From Thysanoteuthis rhombus (taxonomy: Eukaryota > Mollusca > Cephalopoda > Oegopsida > Thysanoteuthidae), in assembly GCA_963457665.1 (NCBI GenBank), contig OY735237.1, forward strand, positions 7,152,297-7,216,296: a stretch of 64,000 nucleotides of DNA. The letters are read 5' to 3'. Position numbers and translations under genes: made by a program. Positions within the stretch are counted from its first letter, which is position 1, and every line of letters begins with the position of its first letter. Below the pieces are notes generated by a model. It saw only the letters and a list, made by a program, of their open reading frames with translations. It ran no database searches and was not told where the DNA came from. Below are positions 23,381 through 34,095 of this stretch, one piece after another.

Positions 23381-23675
23381 CAGGTTTGATAAGTCACCCA
23401 AAAGAAACTGTCGTATGACGTACGTCTTTTGGTAGCATGCTGTGTTGGGGATGATCAATGAATAAGATACTTCTTTCACATTTTTTGGGGTGGTGATCGC
23501 TGATAGTAGAAAAACTATACAAGTGCGAACGCTGCCAAACACGAACTATGGGGTTAATCTCTGTTTGGTTGATACTTATATGCATACATAGATAGCAAGC
23601 TAGACTGGGTTGAAAACTAAAGAAACCTATGTTGACAGTGTTGGTGACAGTTTCTAATTGGTTTTCGTTAGGGTG
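23381..23675 (-). repeat. Repeat family A, copy 6 (internal deletion)
   Basis: Starts CAGGTTTGATAAGTCACCC, AAGAAACTGTCGTATGACG, GGTAGCATGCTGTGTTGGGG; ends GACAGTGTTGGTGACAGTTT. The middle third is missing. Confidence 0.8.
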
Positions 23676-23689
23676 GAGGTCAAAAAGTT

Positions 23690-24150
23690 TGGAGAAGTAT
23701 ATTTCTGATTATCCATACTTCATTGAAATTAATTGAGACCTTTGGTGATATTTCACCGAAAACTCTCAATGAATTTCAATGAAATTTCCTCGAACGGTGG
23801 GCCATAGCCTAAGGAAGAAGTGATTAAATTTGGTTCAGGAATTTTTTTCGGTTGGTAGGGTGGAAAGATATTTTTAATTTCCTATCATATATTCATCCAT
23901 TCACTCCAAAAAACGTCAGTAGAACTCATTGAGATCTTTTGGGGATATTGCGCGGAAAAACTTGAGTGAATACATAAATATATGAAGAAATCATTCAAAA
24001 TGAATTCCTGAATCAGCCGCAAAATTCAATTAATTCTTCCTTTTCCCATAGCACAAACCTTCGAGAAAATATGATTGAAATTCATGCCTAGCTTTCGGAG
24101 ATATTGCATGGACAGACAGAAATGAATGAATACATATTCTTATTCCAGCA
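23690..24150. repeat. Dispersed repeat F, several tandem degenerate copies
   Basis: Repeats of CATTGAAATTAATTGAGACC / TCAATGAATTTCAATG, GGGCCATAGCCTAAGGAAGA, GAATTTTTTTCGGTTGG, TTTTGGGGATATTGCGCGG and GGAGATATTGCATGGACAGA, partly in opposite orientations. Non-coding. Confidence 0.55.
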
Positions 24151-24184
24151 ACGACGGTAGAAGTGGAAAAAATCCCTTTGGACG

Positions 24185-24300
24185 GGGTTCCCAACCTTTT
24201 TGTCCTATTTACCCCTGGCAACTTTTCGAGAGTAAATTTACCCTCGCCATGTTTTGTTCAGTAATTTGAGTTTGCATTTCCAGTATACTAAAGCAACCCA
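24185..24300 (+). mobile_element. hAT-like 5' end, remnant
   Basis: GGGTTCCCAACCTTTTTGTC, then TTTACCCCTGGCAAC, resembles the start of Charlie-type hAT elements (CAGTGGTTCCCAACCTTTTT pattern). No matching 3' end was found close by. Confidence 0.4.
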
Positions 24301-24734
24301 CAAGACAGGAGTATTAAAATACTGTTTTTAACATCATTATTGTAAGTTTGAATAACAAACACTAATGACATTTTTCACTAGCTACTAATGATGTCAAAAT
24401 AGAATGCCTTTGTCTGGATCGAAGCCAAAAATGACCCCAAAATGCCAAAAATGGCCATTTAAGATTTTTATTGAAAAGTAATACTTGTAGAGTATCTTAT
24501 TACAATATTTTACAAATATGAGAATCAACTGACCCAAAGAAAGACTACTTGCTCTTCTTCTTCTTCTTCCTCCTCCTCCTCCTTCCCTGCTACTACTACC
24601 GCCATGGTGGACGCATCGTTGAACTTATCGTTCTTGTTTAACCATAATTTTAAAATACGTACAAATCAAGGATCAGCAAATTCGCTACCTAGATGGACGC
24701 AATTCATTCCCCTTGGGATCGATTCGACCCGATG
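24301..24734. other. No gene; (CTT)n(CTC)n microsatellite near 24550-24600
   Basis: CTT, then CCT/CTC, then CTA triplets in sequence. Otherwise unrecognised. Confidence 0.6.
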
Positions 24735-24830
24735 GAAATCACTGCTGTGGGGGTTGTCAAAGGTTATGAGAGAAGAATAACAAACGAGAACAGGTTCGAT
24801 CCTTACCCTGATTATTTCATCGTCTGCTGT
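24735..24830 (+). repeat. Possible tRNA-like SINE head
   Basis: ACAGGTTCGATCCTTACCC includes a good B box (GGTTCGATCC). The A-box candidate GTTGTCAAAGGTTATGAG lies about 45 nt upstream. The body is not recognised. Confidence 0.4.
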
Positions 24831-25164
24831 CGCCCCGGTTATTTTCTCTCAATGTCCAGCTTCCGATTCAGACAATAAAAAAAATCCTGCAAGAAAGAAA
24901 AAGGTTTGAATCATTCTCAGGCGGAAAAACAAAAGACAACTTCATTGTTAAGATAATGTCTATAGTTCCGAATTAAGGGCCGTTAACATCCAAAGTGTTT
25001 TTTTTTACGATTGATTGAACTGCTTCTTGTTTCTTGTGCTGTTAGGAATGGAGAATAGATCGGGCGAAACGTTGTGCGAACAAAACAAACAACAGAGTGT
25101 TCAATCGTCTAAAAAAAACTCTTTGAATTTCCTTGTATGTCGGACAATTTTCTTCATCTTTATT

Positions 25165-25320
25165 GCTGGTTCTTTCACAAAGGTTTTGGCTGTATACCCA
25201 CCGGCTTTTTCGGGGTGTTTTTCTTTTCTAGAATGTAGAAAATGAATTTTTATTCTGCAGGGTCTTTGGCGTATACCCTCCAGCCGTCTTCGGGTGCCTT
25301 TGTTCTAGGATGTAAGAACT
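25165..25320 (+). repeat. Two-unit tandem duplication (~66 bp)
   Basis: Unit 1 has GGCTGTATACCCACCGGC, TTCGGGGTG and TTCTAGAATGTAGAA. Unit 2 has GGCGTATACCCTCCAGCC, TTCGGGTGCC and TTCTAGGATGTAAGAA. Diverged but collinear. Confidence 0.6.
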
Positions 25321-26482
25321 ACTATTTTTTTTCTTCATTAGATAAAGAATGATAAACCATTATTTAAAAGTTTTTTTTATGGTTACTTTTTACCTTCATC
25401 TTAACTGAGATACGAGTTATCTAATAAATCAAAATGAAGGTGAGAAGTAGTTAAAATTTAAAAACAAAAAATAGTAAAGAAACTATTCTTCATTCTGGAA
25501 AAGATCCCCGACATATAGATGCTCCTTGCATCGGCTTGACTCGTCACATCCAGTTTTTGTATCCATATTTTTTTAGGATTAACTCTCCCTGACCTGTGCC
25601 CGACTTTTTGGGTGGCTTCCCTTAGATCAGGTGACTCTTTTTCCGGGGTCATACCCACATCCGGAAACCCGTGGGAAAATAATGAGCAACAGAGACGATT
25701 TAAATAGTCCGACTAAACCAAAAACAGTTATTTTAACCGGCCATCTAACAAACTTTTAACTAGAATAAAGGTCATCATGTATATTTCACTTGTAGATTCT
25801 TAACAAATTTCGGGTTTTAAAGATTCGTGGAGTTTCGTGTTAAGTGGGTTATGATCGTTGGACTAAGTCGGAGAGACATTTTCGGATCACATGGAAACAT
25901 CGAAGGCTATAAAATCAGTGGACGAGAAAACAATTATGGAAAAAATATATTCGAAGGATAGAAAAAGCAATGATTGGGGAAAATGAACGTTGATAAAAAG
26001 GAGGAGGAGGAGAGACAGAGAGAGAGACAGACAGAGAGAGAATACAAGGAGAGAAAGTAAAAGGAGAGTGAAACAACTTCCATCAAATATTTTCCAGAAA
26101 CAGATCTGATGAATATAAACAAAGGCGGTCTCAAAATAACCATCAAAAATATTTCATTGAATCATATTCATGAATAACTGTTCACTCAACTTGATTTCAA
26201 TGTCTGTTCTGTGAATGTCATCTTTATTTATTGTCTAATCTATAAGTATTGAAATGCTGATTCCACTTGTCTGAAAAATATGTATATAATGCAAGATACT
26301 GTTTCATGAGAATCCATAAAGGTAGGTACTGCTTGCGAGTCAAGAAGCCTAATTTGTATCCTCTCACCAACAATGAACAAAAAATGGTGAAAAATCGTAT
26401 GTTTGACATGTCATATTTATTTATGAAATGAATTATTTTCATGATTATTATACTTATTATTATTTTGCATTATCTCACTAGT
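25321..26482. other. No gene seen
   Basis: A GC-richer piece at 25545-25680 and a GA-rich piece at 25990-26060 are the only visible structure. The short minus-strand frames here are unsupported. Confidence 0.5.
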
Positions 26483-26812
26483 TGCAAGGTGTTCACCGCT
26501 GGGGACTGAGTGACAGCAAGACTGCCCAAGTCTCTAGCTGTCCTCTTCACACTCTCTCAGTTCACAGCTGTGCTGTGGTTAACAGTTTCACACCGGTTGC
26601 CTTGTGGTTAATATTGAAGGCTGAGTGACAGTTAGTCTCCTCAAGTCTCCAGCCCTCCTCTTCACATTCTCATATTCCACAGCAGTACTGTGGTTTACAG
26701 TTTCACACCGGTTGCCCGGTGGTTATCGCTGGAGGCTGTGACTAACTCTCCTTAGGTTTCCAGCCTTCCTCTAATAATTTCCTCATCTATAACAGCAGCA
26801 CAGTAGTTTTGA
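26483..26812. repeat. Minisatellite, ~117-bp unit, about 2.7 copies
   Basis: Each unit carries TTTCACACCGGTTGCC, a GTGGTTA..T..GGCTGAG segment, CTCAAGTCTCCAGCC(C/T)TCCTC and ACAGCAGTACTGTGGTT. The units differ by about 15-20 per cent. Followed by (AAT)n. Confidence 0.75.
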
Positions 26813-27139
26813 TAATAATAATAATGATAATTAGTTTTTATTGATTATTATTAGTTTTATTGATTATCACTATTAATTTTAATAAGGAAGATTATCATCA
26901 TCATCCTCAGTTTTATTTATTATCATCATAATCATTATTATCATTATGTTGTTGTTGCTGCTGCAGCTGCTGCTGTTATTGTTGTTTGCTTTGATTTCAG
27001 TTTATGTAAGTCACCAGCCGAGCTTCAACCTTGTGAGTTATGACAGTCTGAGCTTCGAAAATATGGAGCACAGTGCGTGTACATAGAGGGAAGATACAAC
27101 AATTTCATAAACCTACTTCTCCATCAACGCAAAGCGATA
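26813..27139. other. No gene; ATT/ATC/TGC triplet-rich
   Basis: Mixed triplet microsatellites, including GTTGTTGCTGCTGCAGCTGC. Nothing coding is recognised. Confidence 0.55.
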
Positions 27140-27457
27140 TATGTTATGGAGAGATCACAAGACAGTACAGTATATTAGGAAGAAAATGGGTGTCCGTGAC
27201 ACCGTAGAAACCTTAAATGGTAATGGGCAGGCCTTGTTGCAAGAATAAAAGACAACCGATGGACATCACGTCTCATAACATGGATCCCCAGAGATCACAC
27301 AAGAAACTGAGGCCGACAGAACATAAGATGGAGAGATGAACTGGACAGATTCCGGAAATACTGGCTCCGCGACGCCCATGATAGAGGATTGTGGCGAATT
27401 CTGGGGAAAGTCTATGTCTAACGACGGACGTTAAAAGACTGATGATGATGATGATGA
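27140..27457 (+). mobile_element. RTE-type LINE, 5'-truncated 3' end
   Basis: Begins inside the ORF at ATGGAGAGATCACAAGACAG, runs through GACAACCGATGGACATCACG and AACTGGACAGATTCCGGAAA to GGACGTTAAAAGACTGATGA, and ends in (TGATGA)n. Among the better preserved copies at the 3' end. Confidence 0.9.
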
Positions 27458-27719
27458 TGTATGCTGTGTAGTAAATACAATCTCATTGACAAAATATTTC
27501 TAATGATGTGCACAGTGGTGGTAAGAGCTATTTTCTATACTTCAGATATGCCGGGCTTCCTAGGTATGTTGTCGACAAATTCACTGATCCATTGTTTGAG
27601 CAATCAAAAAGCTCCAACAACTGAAGATATTATTTTAGTCTCCTGTTGCCACATCCTACTGATTTCTGTTTTCAAGATCTCTATATTTTGTGAGTTTCTC
27701 GAATTCACGAGGAGAGAAT
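27458..27719. other. Nothing recognised
   Basis: An 86-codon frame (27461-27721) begins in the RTE tail and has no recognisable domain; probably chance. Confidence 0.5.
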
Positions 27720-27765
<46 letters not shown>

Positions 27766-27956
27766 TTATGACAGAGAGAGAGGGAGTGATGAAAGAGAAA
27801 GAGAGAGTGATGAGAGAGAGAGAGATTGATGAGAGAGAGAGGGAGTGATGAGAGAGAGAAAGAGAGAGAGGGAGTGATGAGAGAGAGAGGGAGTGATACG
27901 ATAAAGAAAATAAAACGAGAATAAAGTGAAAGTATAAACGAAAAAGAGAATAATGA
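27720..27956. repeat. (GA)n and GAGTGATGAGAGA repeats
   Basis: 44 bp of pure GA, then repeated GGGAGTGATGAGAGAGAG phrases leading into the large satellite. Confidence 0.9.
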
Positions 27957-30900
27957 GGGTAAATGAGAGAGCAAGGAGAAAGAGGATAAAGAGGGTAAGG
28001 AGAAAGAGGATAAAGAGAGCGAGGAGAAAGAGGATAAAGAGAGCGAGGAGAAAGAGGATAAAGAGAGCGAGGAGAAAGAGGATAAAGAGAGCGAGGAGAA
28101 AGAGGATAAAGAGAGCGAGGAGAAAGAGGATAAAGAGAGCGAGGAGAAAGAGAATAAAGAGAGTAAGGAGAAAGAGGATAAAGAGAGCGAGGAGAAAGAG
28201 GATAAAGAGAGCGAGGAGAAAGAGGATAAAGAGAGCGAGGAGAAAGAGGATAAAGAGAGCGAGGAGAAAGAGGATAAAGAGAGCGAGGAGAAAGAGAATA
28301 AAGAGAGTAAGGAGAAAGAGGATAAAGAGAGCGAGGAGAAAGAGGATAAAGAGAGCGAGGAGAAAGAGGATAAAGAGAGCGAGGAGAAAGAGGATAAAGA
28401 GAGCGAGGAGAAAGAGGATAAAGAGAGCGAGGAGAAAGAGAATAAAGAGAGTAAGGAGAAAGAGGATAAAGAGAGCGAGGAGAAAGAGGATAAAGAGAGC
28501 GAGGAGAAAGAGGATAAAGAGAGCGAGGAGAAAGAGGATAAAGAGAGCGAGGAGAAAGAGGATAAAGAGAGCGAGGAGAAAGAGAATAAAGAGAGTAAGG
28601 AGAAAGAGGATAAAGAGAGCGAGGAGAAAGAGGATAAAGAGAGCGAGGAGAAAGAGGATAAAGAGAGCGAGGAGAAAGAGGATAAAGAGAGCGAGGAGAA
28701 AGAGGATAAAGAGAGCGAGGAGAAAGAGGATAAAGAGAGCGAGGAGATAGAGAATAAAGAGAGCGAGGAGAAAGAGAATAAAGAGAGCGAGGAGAAAGAG
28801 GATAAAGAGAGCGAGGAGAAAGAGGATAAAGAGAGCAAGGAGAAAGAGAATAAAGAGAGTAAGGAGAAAGAGGATAAAGAGAGCGAGGAGAAAGAGGATA
28901 AAGAGAGCAAGGAGAAAGAGGATAAAGAGAGCGAGGAGATAGAGAATAAAGAGAGCGAGGAGAAAGAGAATAAAGAGAGCGAGGAGAAAGAGGATAAAGA
29001 GAGCGAGGAGAAAGAGGATAAAGAGAGCGAGGAGAAAGAGGATAAAGAGAGCGAGGAGAAAGAGAATAAAGAGAGTAAGGAGAAAGAGGATAAAGAGAGC
29101 GAGGAGAAAGAGGATAAAGAGAGCGAGGAGAAAGAGGATAAAGAGAGCGAGGAGAAAGAGGATAAAGAGAGCGAGGAGAAAGAGGATAAAGAGAGCGAGG
29201 AGAAAGAGAATAAAGAGAGTAAGGAGAAAGAGGATAAAGAGAGCGAGGAGAAAGAGGATAAAGAGAGCGAGGAGAAAGAGGATAAAGAGAGCGAGGAGAA
29301 AGAGGATAAAGAGAGCGAGGAGAAAGAGGATAAAGAGAGCGAGGAGAAAGAGAATAAAGAGAGTAAGGAGAAAGAGGATAAAGAGAGCGAGGAGAAAGAG
29401 GATAAAGAGAGCGAGGAGAAAGAGGATAAAGAGAGCGAGGAGAAAGAGGATAAAGAGAGCGAGGAGAAAGAGGATAAAGAGAGCGAGGAGAAAGAGGATA
29501 AAGAGAGCGAGGAGAAAGAGGATAAAGAGAGCGAGGAGATAGAGAATAAAGAGAGCGAGGAGAAAGAGAATAAAGAGAGCGAGGAGAAAGAGGATAAAGA
29601 GAGCGAGGAGAAAGAGGATAAAGAGAGCAAGGAGAAAGAGAATAAAGAGAGTAAGGAGAAAGAGGATAAAGAGAGCGAGGAGAAAGAGAATAAAGAGAGT
29701 AAGGAGAAAGAGGATAAAGAGAGCGAGGAGAAAGAGGATAAAGAGAGCGAGGAGAAAGAGGATAAAGAGAGCGAGGAGAAAGAGGATAAAGAGAGCGAGG
29801 AGAAAGAGGATAAAGAGAGCGAGGAGATAGAGAATAAAGAGAGCGAGGAGAAAGAGAATAAAGAGAGCGAGGAGAAAGAGGATAAAGAGAGCGAGGAGAA
29901 AGAGGATAAAGAGAGCAAGGAGAAAGAGAATAAAGAGAGTAAGGAGAAAGAGGATAAAGAGAGCGAGGAGAAAGAGGATAAAGAGAGCGAGGAGAAAGAG
30001 GATAAAGAGAGCGAGGAGATAGAGAATAAAGAGAGCGAGGAGAAAGAGAATAAAGAGAGCGAGGAGAAAGAGGATAAAGAGAGCGAGGAGAAAGAGGATA
30101 AAGAGAGCGAGGAGAAAGAGAATAAAGAGAGCGAGGAGAAAGAGGATAAAGAGAGCAAGGAGAAAGAGAATAAAGAGAGTAAGGAGAAAGAGGATAAAGA
30201 GAGCGAGGAGAAAGAGGATAAAGAGAGCGAGGAGAAAGAGGATAAAGAGAGCAAGGAGAAAGAGAATAAAGAGAGCGAGGAGAAAGAGGATAAAGAGAGC
30301 GAGGAGAAAGAGGATAAAGAGAGCGAGGAGAAAGAGGATAAAGAGAGCGAGGAGAAAGAGAATAAAGAGAGCGAGGAGAAAGAGGATAAAGAGAGCGAGG
30401 AGAAAGAGGATAAAGAGAGCGAGGAGAAAGAGGATAAAGAGAGCGAGGAGGAAGAGGATAAAGAGAGCGAGGAGGAAGAGGATAAAGAGAGCGAGGAGAA
30501 AGAGGATAAAGAGAGCGAGGAGAAAGAGAATAAAGAGAGCGAGGAGAAAGAGGATAAAGAGAGCGAGGAGAAAGAGAATAAAGAGAGCGAGGAGAAAGAG
30601 GATAAAGAGAGCGAGGAGAAAGAGGATAAAGAGAGCGAGGAGGAAGAGGATAAAGAGAGCGAGGAGGAAGAGGATAAAGAGAGCGAGGAGAAAGAGGATA
30701 AAGAGAGCGAGGAGAAAGAGAATAAAGAGAGCGAGGAGAAAGAGGATAAAGAGAGCGAGGAGAAAGAGAATAAAGAGAGTAAGGAGAAAGAGGATAAAGA
30801 GAGCAAGGAGAAAGAGAATAAAGAGAGTAAGGAGAAAGAGGATAAAGAGAGCGAGGAGAAAGAGGATAAAGAGAGCGAGGAGAAAGAGGATAAAGAGAGC

Positions 30901-32228
30901 GAGGAGAAAGAGGATAAAGAGAGCGAGGAGAAAGAGGATAAAGAGAGCGAGGAGAAAGAGGATAAAGAGAGCGAGGAGAAAGAGGATAAAGAGAGCGAGG
31001 AGAAAGAGGATAAAGAGAGCGAGGAGAAAGAGGATAAAGAGAGCGAGGAGATAGAGAATAAAGAGAGCGAGGAGAAAGAGAATAAAGAGAGCGAGGAGAA
31101 AGAGGATAAAGAGAGCGAGGAGAAAGAGAATAAAGAGAGCGAGGAGAAAGAGAATAAAGAGAGCGAGGAGAAAGAGGATAAAGAGAGCGAGGAGAAAGAG
31201 AATAAAGAGAGCGAGGAGAAAGAGAATAAAGAGAGCGAGGAGAAAGAGGATAAAGAGAGCGAGGAGAAAGAGGATAAAGAGAGCAAGGAGAAAGAGGATA
31301 AAGAGAGCGAGGAGAAAGAGGATAAAGAGAGCGAGGAGAAAGAGAATAAAGAGAGCGAGGAGAAAGAGGATAAAGAGAGCGAGGAGAAAGAGAATAAAGA
31401 GAGCGAGGAGAAAGAGGATAAAGAGAGCGAGGAGAAAGAGGATAAAGAGAGCGAGGAGGAAGAGGATAAAGAGAGCGAGGAGGAAGAGGATAAAGAGAGC
31501 GAGGAGAAAGAGGATAAAGAGAGCGAGGAGAAAGAGAATAAAGAGAGCGAGGAGAAAGAGGATAAAGAGAGCGAGGAGAAAGAGAATAAAGAGAGTAAGG
31601 AGAAAGAGGATAAAGAGAGCAAGGAGAAAGAGAATAAAGAGAGTAAGGAGAAAGAGGATAAAGAGAGCGAGGAGAAAGAGGATAAAGAGAGCGAGGAGAA
31701 AGAGGATAAAGAGAGCGAGGAGATAGAGAATAAAGAGAGCGAGGAGAAAGAGAATAAAGAGAGCGAGGAGAAAGAGAATAAAGAGAGCGAGGAGAAAGAG
31801 GATAAAGAGAGCGAGGAGAAAGAGAATAAAGAGAGCGAGGAGAAAGAGAATAAAGAGAGCGAGGAGAAAGAGGATAAAGAGAGCGAGGAGAAAGAGAATA
31901 AAGAGAGCGAGGAGAAAGAGAATAAAGAGAGCGAGGAGAAAGAGGATAAAGAGAGTAAGGAGAAAGAGAATAAAGAGAGCGAGGAGAAAGAGGATAAAGA
32001 GAGCGAGGAGAAAGAGGATAAAGAGAGTAAGGAGAAAGAGGATAAAGAGAGTAAGGAGAAAGAGGATAAAGAGAGTAAGGAGAAAGAGGATAAAGAGAGC
32101 GAGGAGAAAGAGGATAAAGAGAGTAAGGAGAAAGAGAATAAAGAGAGTAAGGAGAAAGAGGATAGAGAGAGTAAGGAGAAAGAGAATAAAGAGAGTAAGG
32201 AGAAAGAGGATAAAGAGAATAAAGAGAG
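27957..32228. repeat. 24-bp purine-rich satellite, ~178 units, with higher-order repeats
   Basis: The unit is GAGGAGAAAGAG + GATAAAGAGAGC with a few fixed variants: AATAAAG for GATAAAG, AGT or GCAAGG for GCGAGG, GAGGAAGAG for GAGAAAGAG, GATAGAG for GAAAGAG. Phase is kept for about 4.27 kb. Variant units recur at fixed spacing: the AATAAAGAGAGTAAGG variant starts at 28153, 28297, 28441 and 28585 and again at 29065, 29209 and 29353, i.e. every 144 bp (six units). Because 24 is a multiple of three and the complementary strand is pyrimidine-rich, all three minus frames stay open for over 1500 codons and one plus frame for 265. Composition explains this; no start context, signal or splice structure supports a gene. 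Confidence 0.95.
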
Positions 32229-32748
32229 TAAAAGTGGCAGGATAAAGAGGGAATAAAAACAGAGTATGAATGAAGAGAGGGTGGGAGAGATAGAAAGACA
32301 TCCAAGACAAAAGAGAAAACCGATTAGAAGTTTTCTCTTAATCACAATTGTAAAAGAATCTATTAGTATAATGTGAAGTTCGATTTTGTTTTGTTTTGTT
32401 CTTAAAAACCAATGGACTCCTCCACCTAAAGGTAAGGATTTCGTTGATAAAAATATCTCCTACTCGCAATTTGGAAGAGGAGTTTCTCTGAAACGAATCA
32501 AAAAGATTTTTCTCGATAACTTAATCACTAAAGTTCAAATATATCCGTGAAAACTTTCACGGGGATTAATTAATAGACGTATAATTATTTTTTTGACACG
32601 TTCACTAAACTCTAAGCTCATTATCTGTTGCTGTTGTGTATTAAGACATCAGCAGCTGAATCCGAAATTAATTGATGAAAAAAAAAATCGCTGTTTTTCA
32701 ATGAACTAAGACTTTGGATGTTCCAGGTAAAAAGCTCATGTTCTAAAC
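32229..32748. other. No gene seen
   Basis: AT-rich, unrecognised; GA-rich at its left edge. Confidence 0.5.
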
Positions 32749-33006
32749 CAAAGGTTCACAAACTGTCAGCTACAGCATAATAGGGTGCCCCAACTGTCTC
32801 CAGATTGTGCTGTCTACGTTCTCCCCAAAGATGCCAACAAGTATTTAGAGCCTCAGATTTGTCCTGTACGGATATTACATCTGTTCCGCTTCCGCCACTG
32901 AGTTAACCATCTAGTGCTTTCACCACCAGATTTTGTGAGATCTGAATCTTTTCAACAATATATGAAAGAGGAAAGGTTTGATGGTTATGTATATCAATAT
33001 GCATAT

Positions 33007-33538
33007 CGTATACATATATATATATATGCATACGTACATACATACATACACACACACGCATATATATATGCATACGTACATACATACATACACACACACG
33101 CATATATATATGCATACGTACATACATACATACACACACATACGCATATATATATGCATACGTACATACATACATACACACACACACGCATATATATATG
33201 CATACGTACATACATACATACACACACACATGCATATATATATGCATACGTACATACATACATACACACACACACGCATATATATATGCATACGTACATA
33301 CATACATACACACACACACGCATATATATATGCATACGTACATACATACATACACACACACACGCATATATATATGCATACGTACATACATACATACACA
33401 CACACACGCATATATATATGCATACGTACATACATACATACACACACACACGCATATATATATGCATACGTACATACATACATACACACACACACGCATA
33501 TATATATGCATACGTACATACATACATACACACACACA

Positions 33539-33576
<38 letters not shown>
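33007..33576. repeat. ~44-bp minisatellite, 570 bp of unbroken alternating pyrimidine/purine
   Basis: About 12-13 units each holding TATATATATGCATACGTA, CATACATACATA and CACACACACG, ending in a pure (TA)n run. I checked each base from 33007 to 33576 and found no break in pyrimidine-purine alternation; the first breaks are TC at 33006-33007 and AA at 33576-33577. Long frames on both strands (up to 252 codons) are artefacts. Confidence 0.95.
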
Positions 33577-33577
<1 letters not shown>

Positions 33578-33700
33578 CGTATGCAAATTCAGAAATTACT
33601 GGCTTTGCAACGCCCATGATAGAGAAGTTTGGTGAATCCTGGGGAAGGTCTATGTCCAACGACGGACGTTGAAAGTCTGATGATGATGATGATGATGCAG
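33578..33700 (+). mobile_element. RTE-type LINE, extreme 3' end
   Basis: About 100 bp: GCAAATTCAGAAATTACTGG, AACGCCCATGATAGAGAAG, GGGGAAGGTCTATGTCCAAC, GGACGTTGAAAGTCTGATGA and a (TGATGA)n tail. It abuts the (TA)n end of the alternating tract with no spacer. Confidence 0.9.
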
Positions 33701-33939
33701 ATATAAAGGTTTTGTTCGTTGACTACCGATATGCTTTTGTAAAGATTTTCGTAGATGGTGAATCACGTGATTAAAATTTATCAGTGTGCCGTCGTACGAT
33801 AAAGTTCGAGAACCACTGTAATAAAGACTCGATCACAAATAGGTCAATTACACGTACGTGAAAAAAAAAAAGGAAAAAAAAAGCATAACTTTTCCCCATC
33901 ACATTTGCCAATCTAATCTAGCTGTTATATTGGATATTT

Positions 33940-34095
33940 GCCTCTCCCAGATTAAATGAGGAACGTTTGTTTTGTTCTTCTTGAGAGCAGAGAAAATAAA
34001 GTTATGTAGTTTACGAACGGAAACCTATCTATTTGTATAACATTTAGATAAAAACATGGACGAGCAACGAATATTCGACGGGAAAAGGAGAGAAT
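33940..34095 (+). repeat. Repeat family C, copy 1 (short)
   Basis: Shares AAAGTTATGTAGTTTACGAA and ACATTTAGATAAAAACATGG + ACGAGC(A/G)ACGAATATT with 51200-51595 and, inverted, 60240-60600. Confidence 0.65.

Larger units (their letters stand above)
32749..33818 (+). mobile_element. Candidate hAT-type element carrying later insertions
   Basis: Left end CAAAGGTTCACAAACTGTC then GGGTGCCCC, and right end GTGTGCCGTCGTACG then AAGTTCGAGAACCACTG, resemble Charlie-type hAT ends and are inverted to each other (CA..GGTTC.C.AACT). Flanking 8-mers TTCTAAAC and TAATAAAG match only 5 of 8. The interior contains the alternating CATA/TA tract and an RTE 3' end. No transposase. The two ends could belong to different copies. 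Confidence 0.45.

Noticed and set aside
27953-28750. 265-codon Arg/Lys-rich + strand ORF, resembling a basic protamine-like protein
   Set aside because: Pure satellite translation that ends where the GATAGAG unit variant creates a stop.
27957-32228. CRISPR-like array (regular short repeats)
   Set aside because: Units are head-to-tail without unique spacers, in a eukaryotic context.
27656-32345. Three overlapping minus-strand ORFs of 1514-1549 codons
   Set aside because: They are translations of one 24-bp pyrimidine-rich satellite in all three frames; stop triplets are excluded by composition.
32903-33672. ORFs of 145-252 codons on both strands, His/Thr/Tyr- or Cys/Val/Met-rich
   Set aside because: Artefacts of the CATA/CACG/TATA alternating tract.
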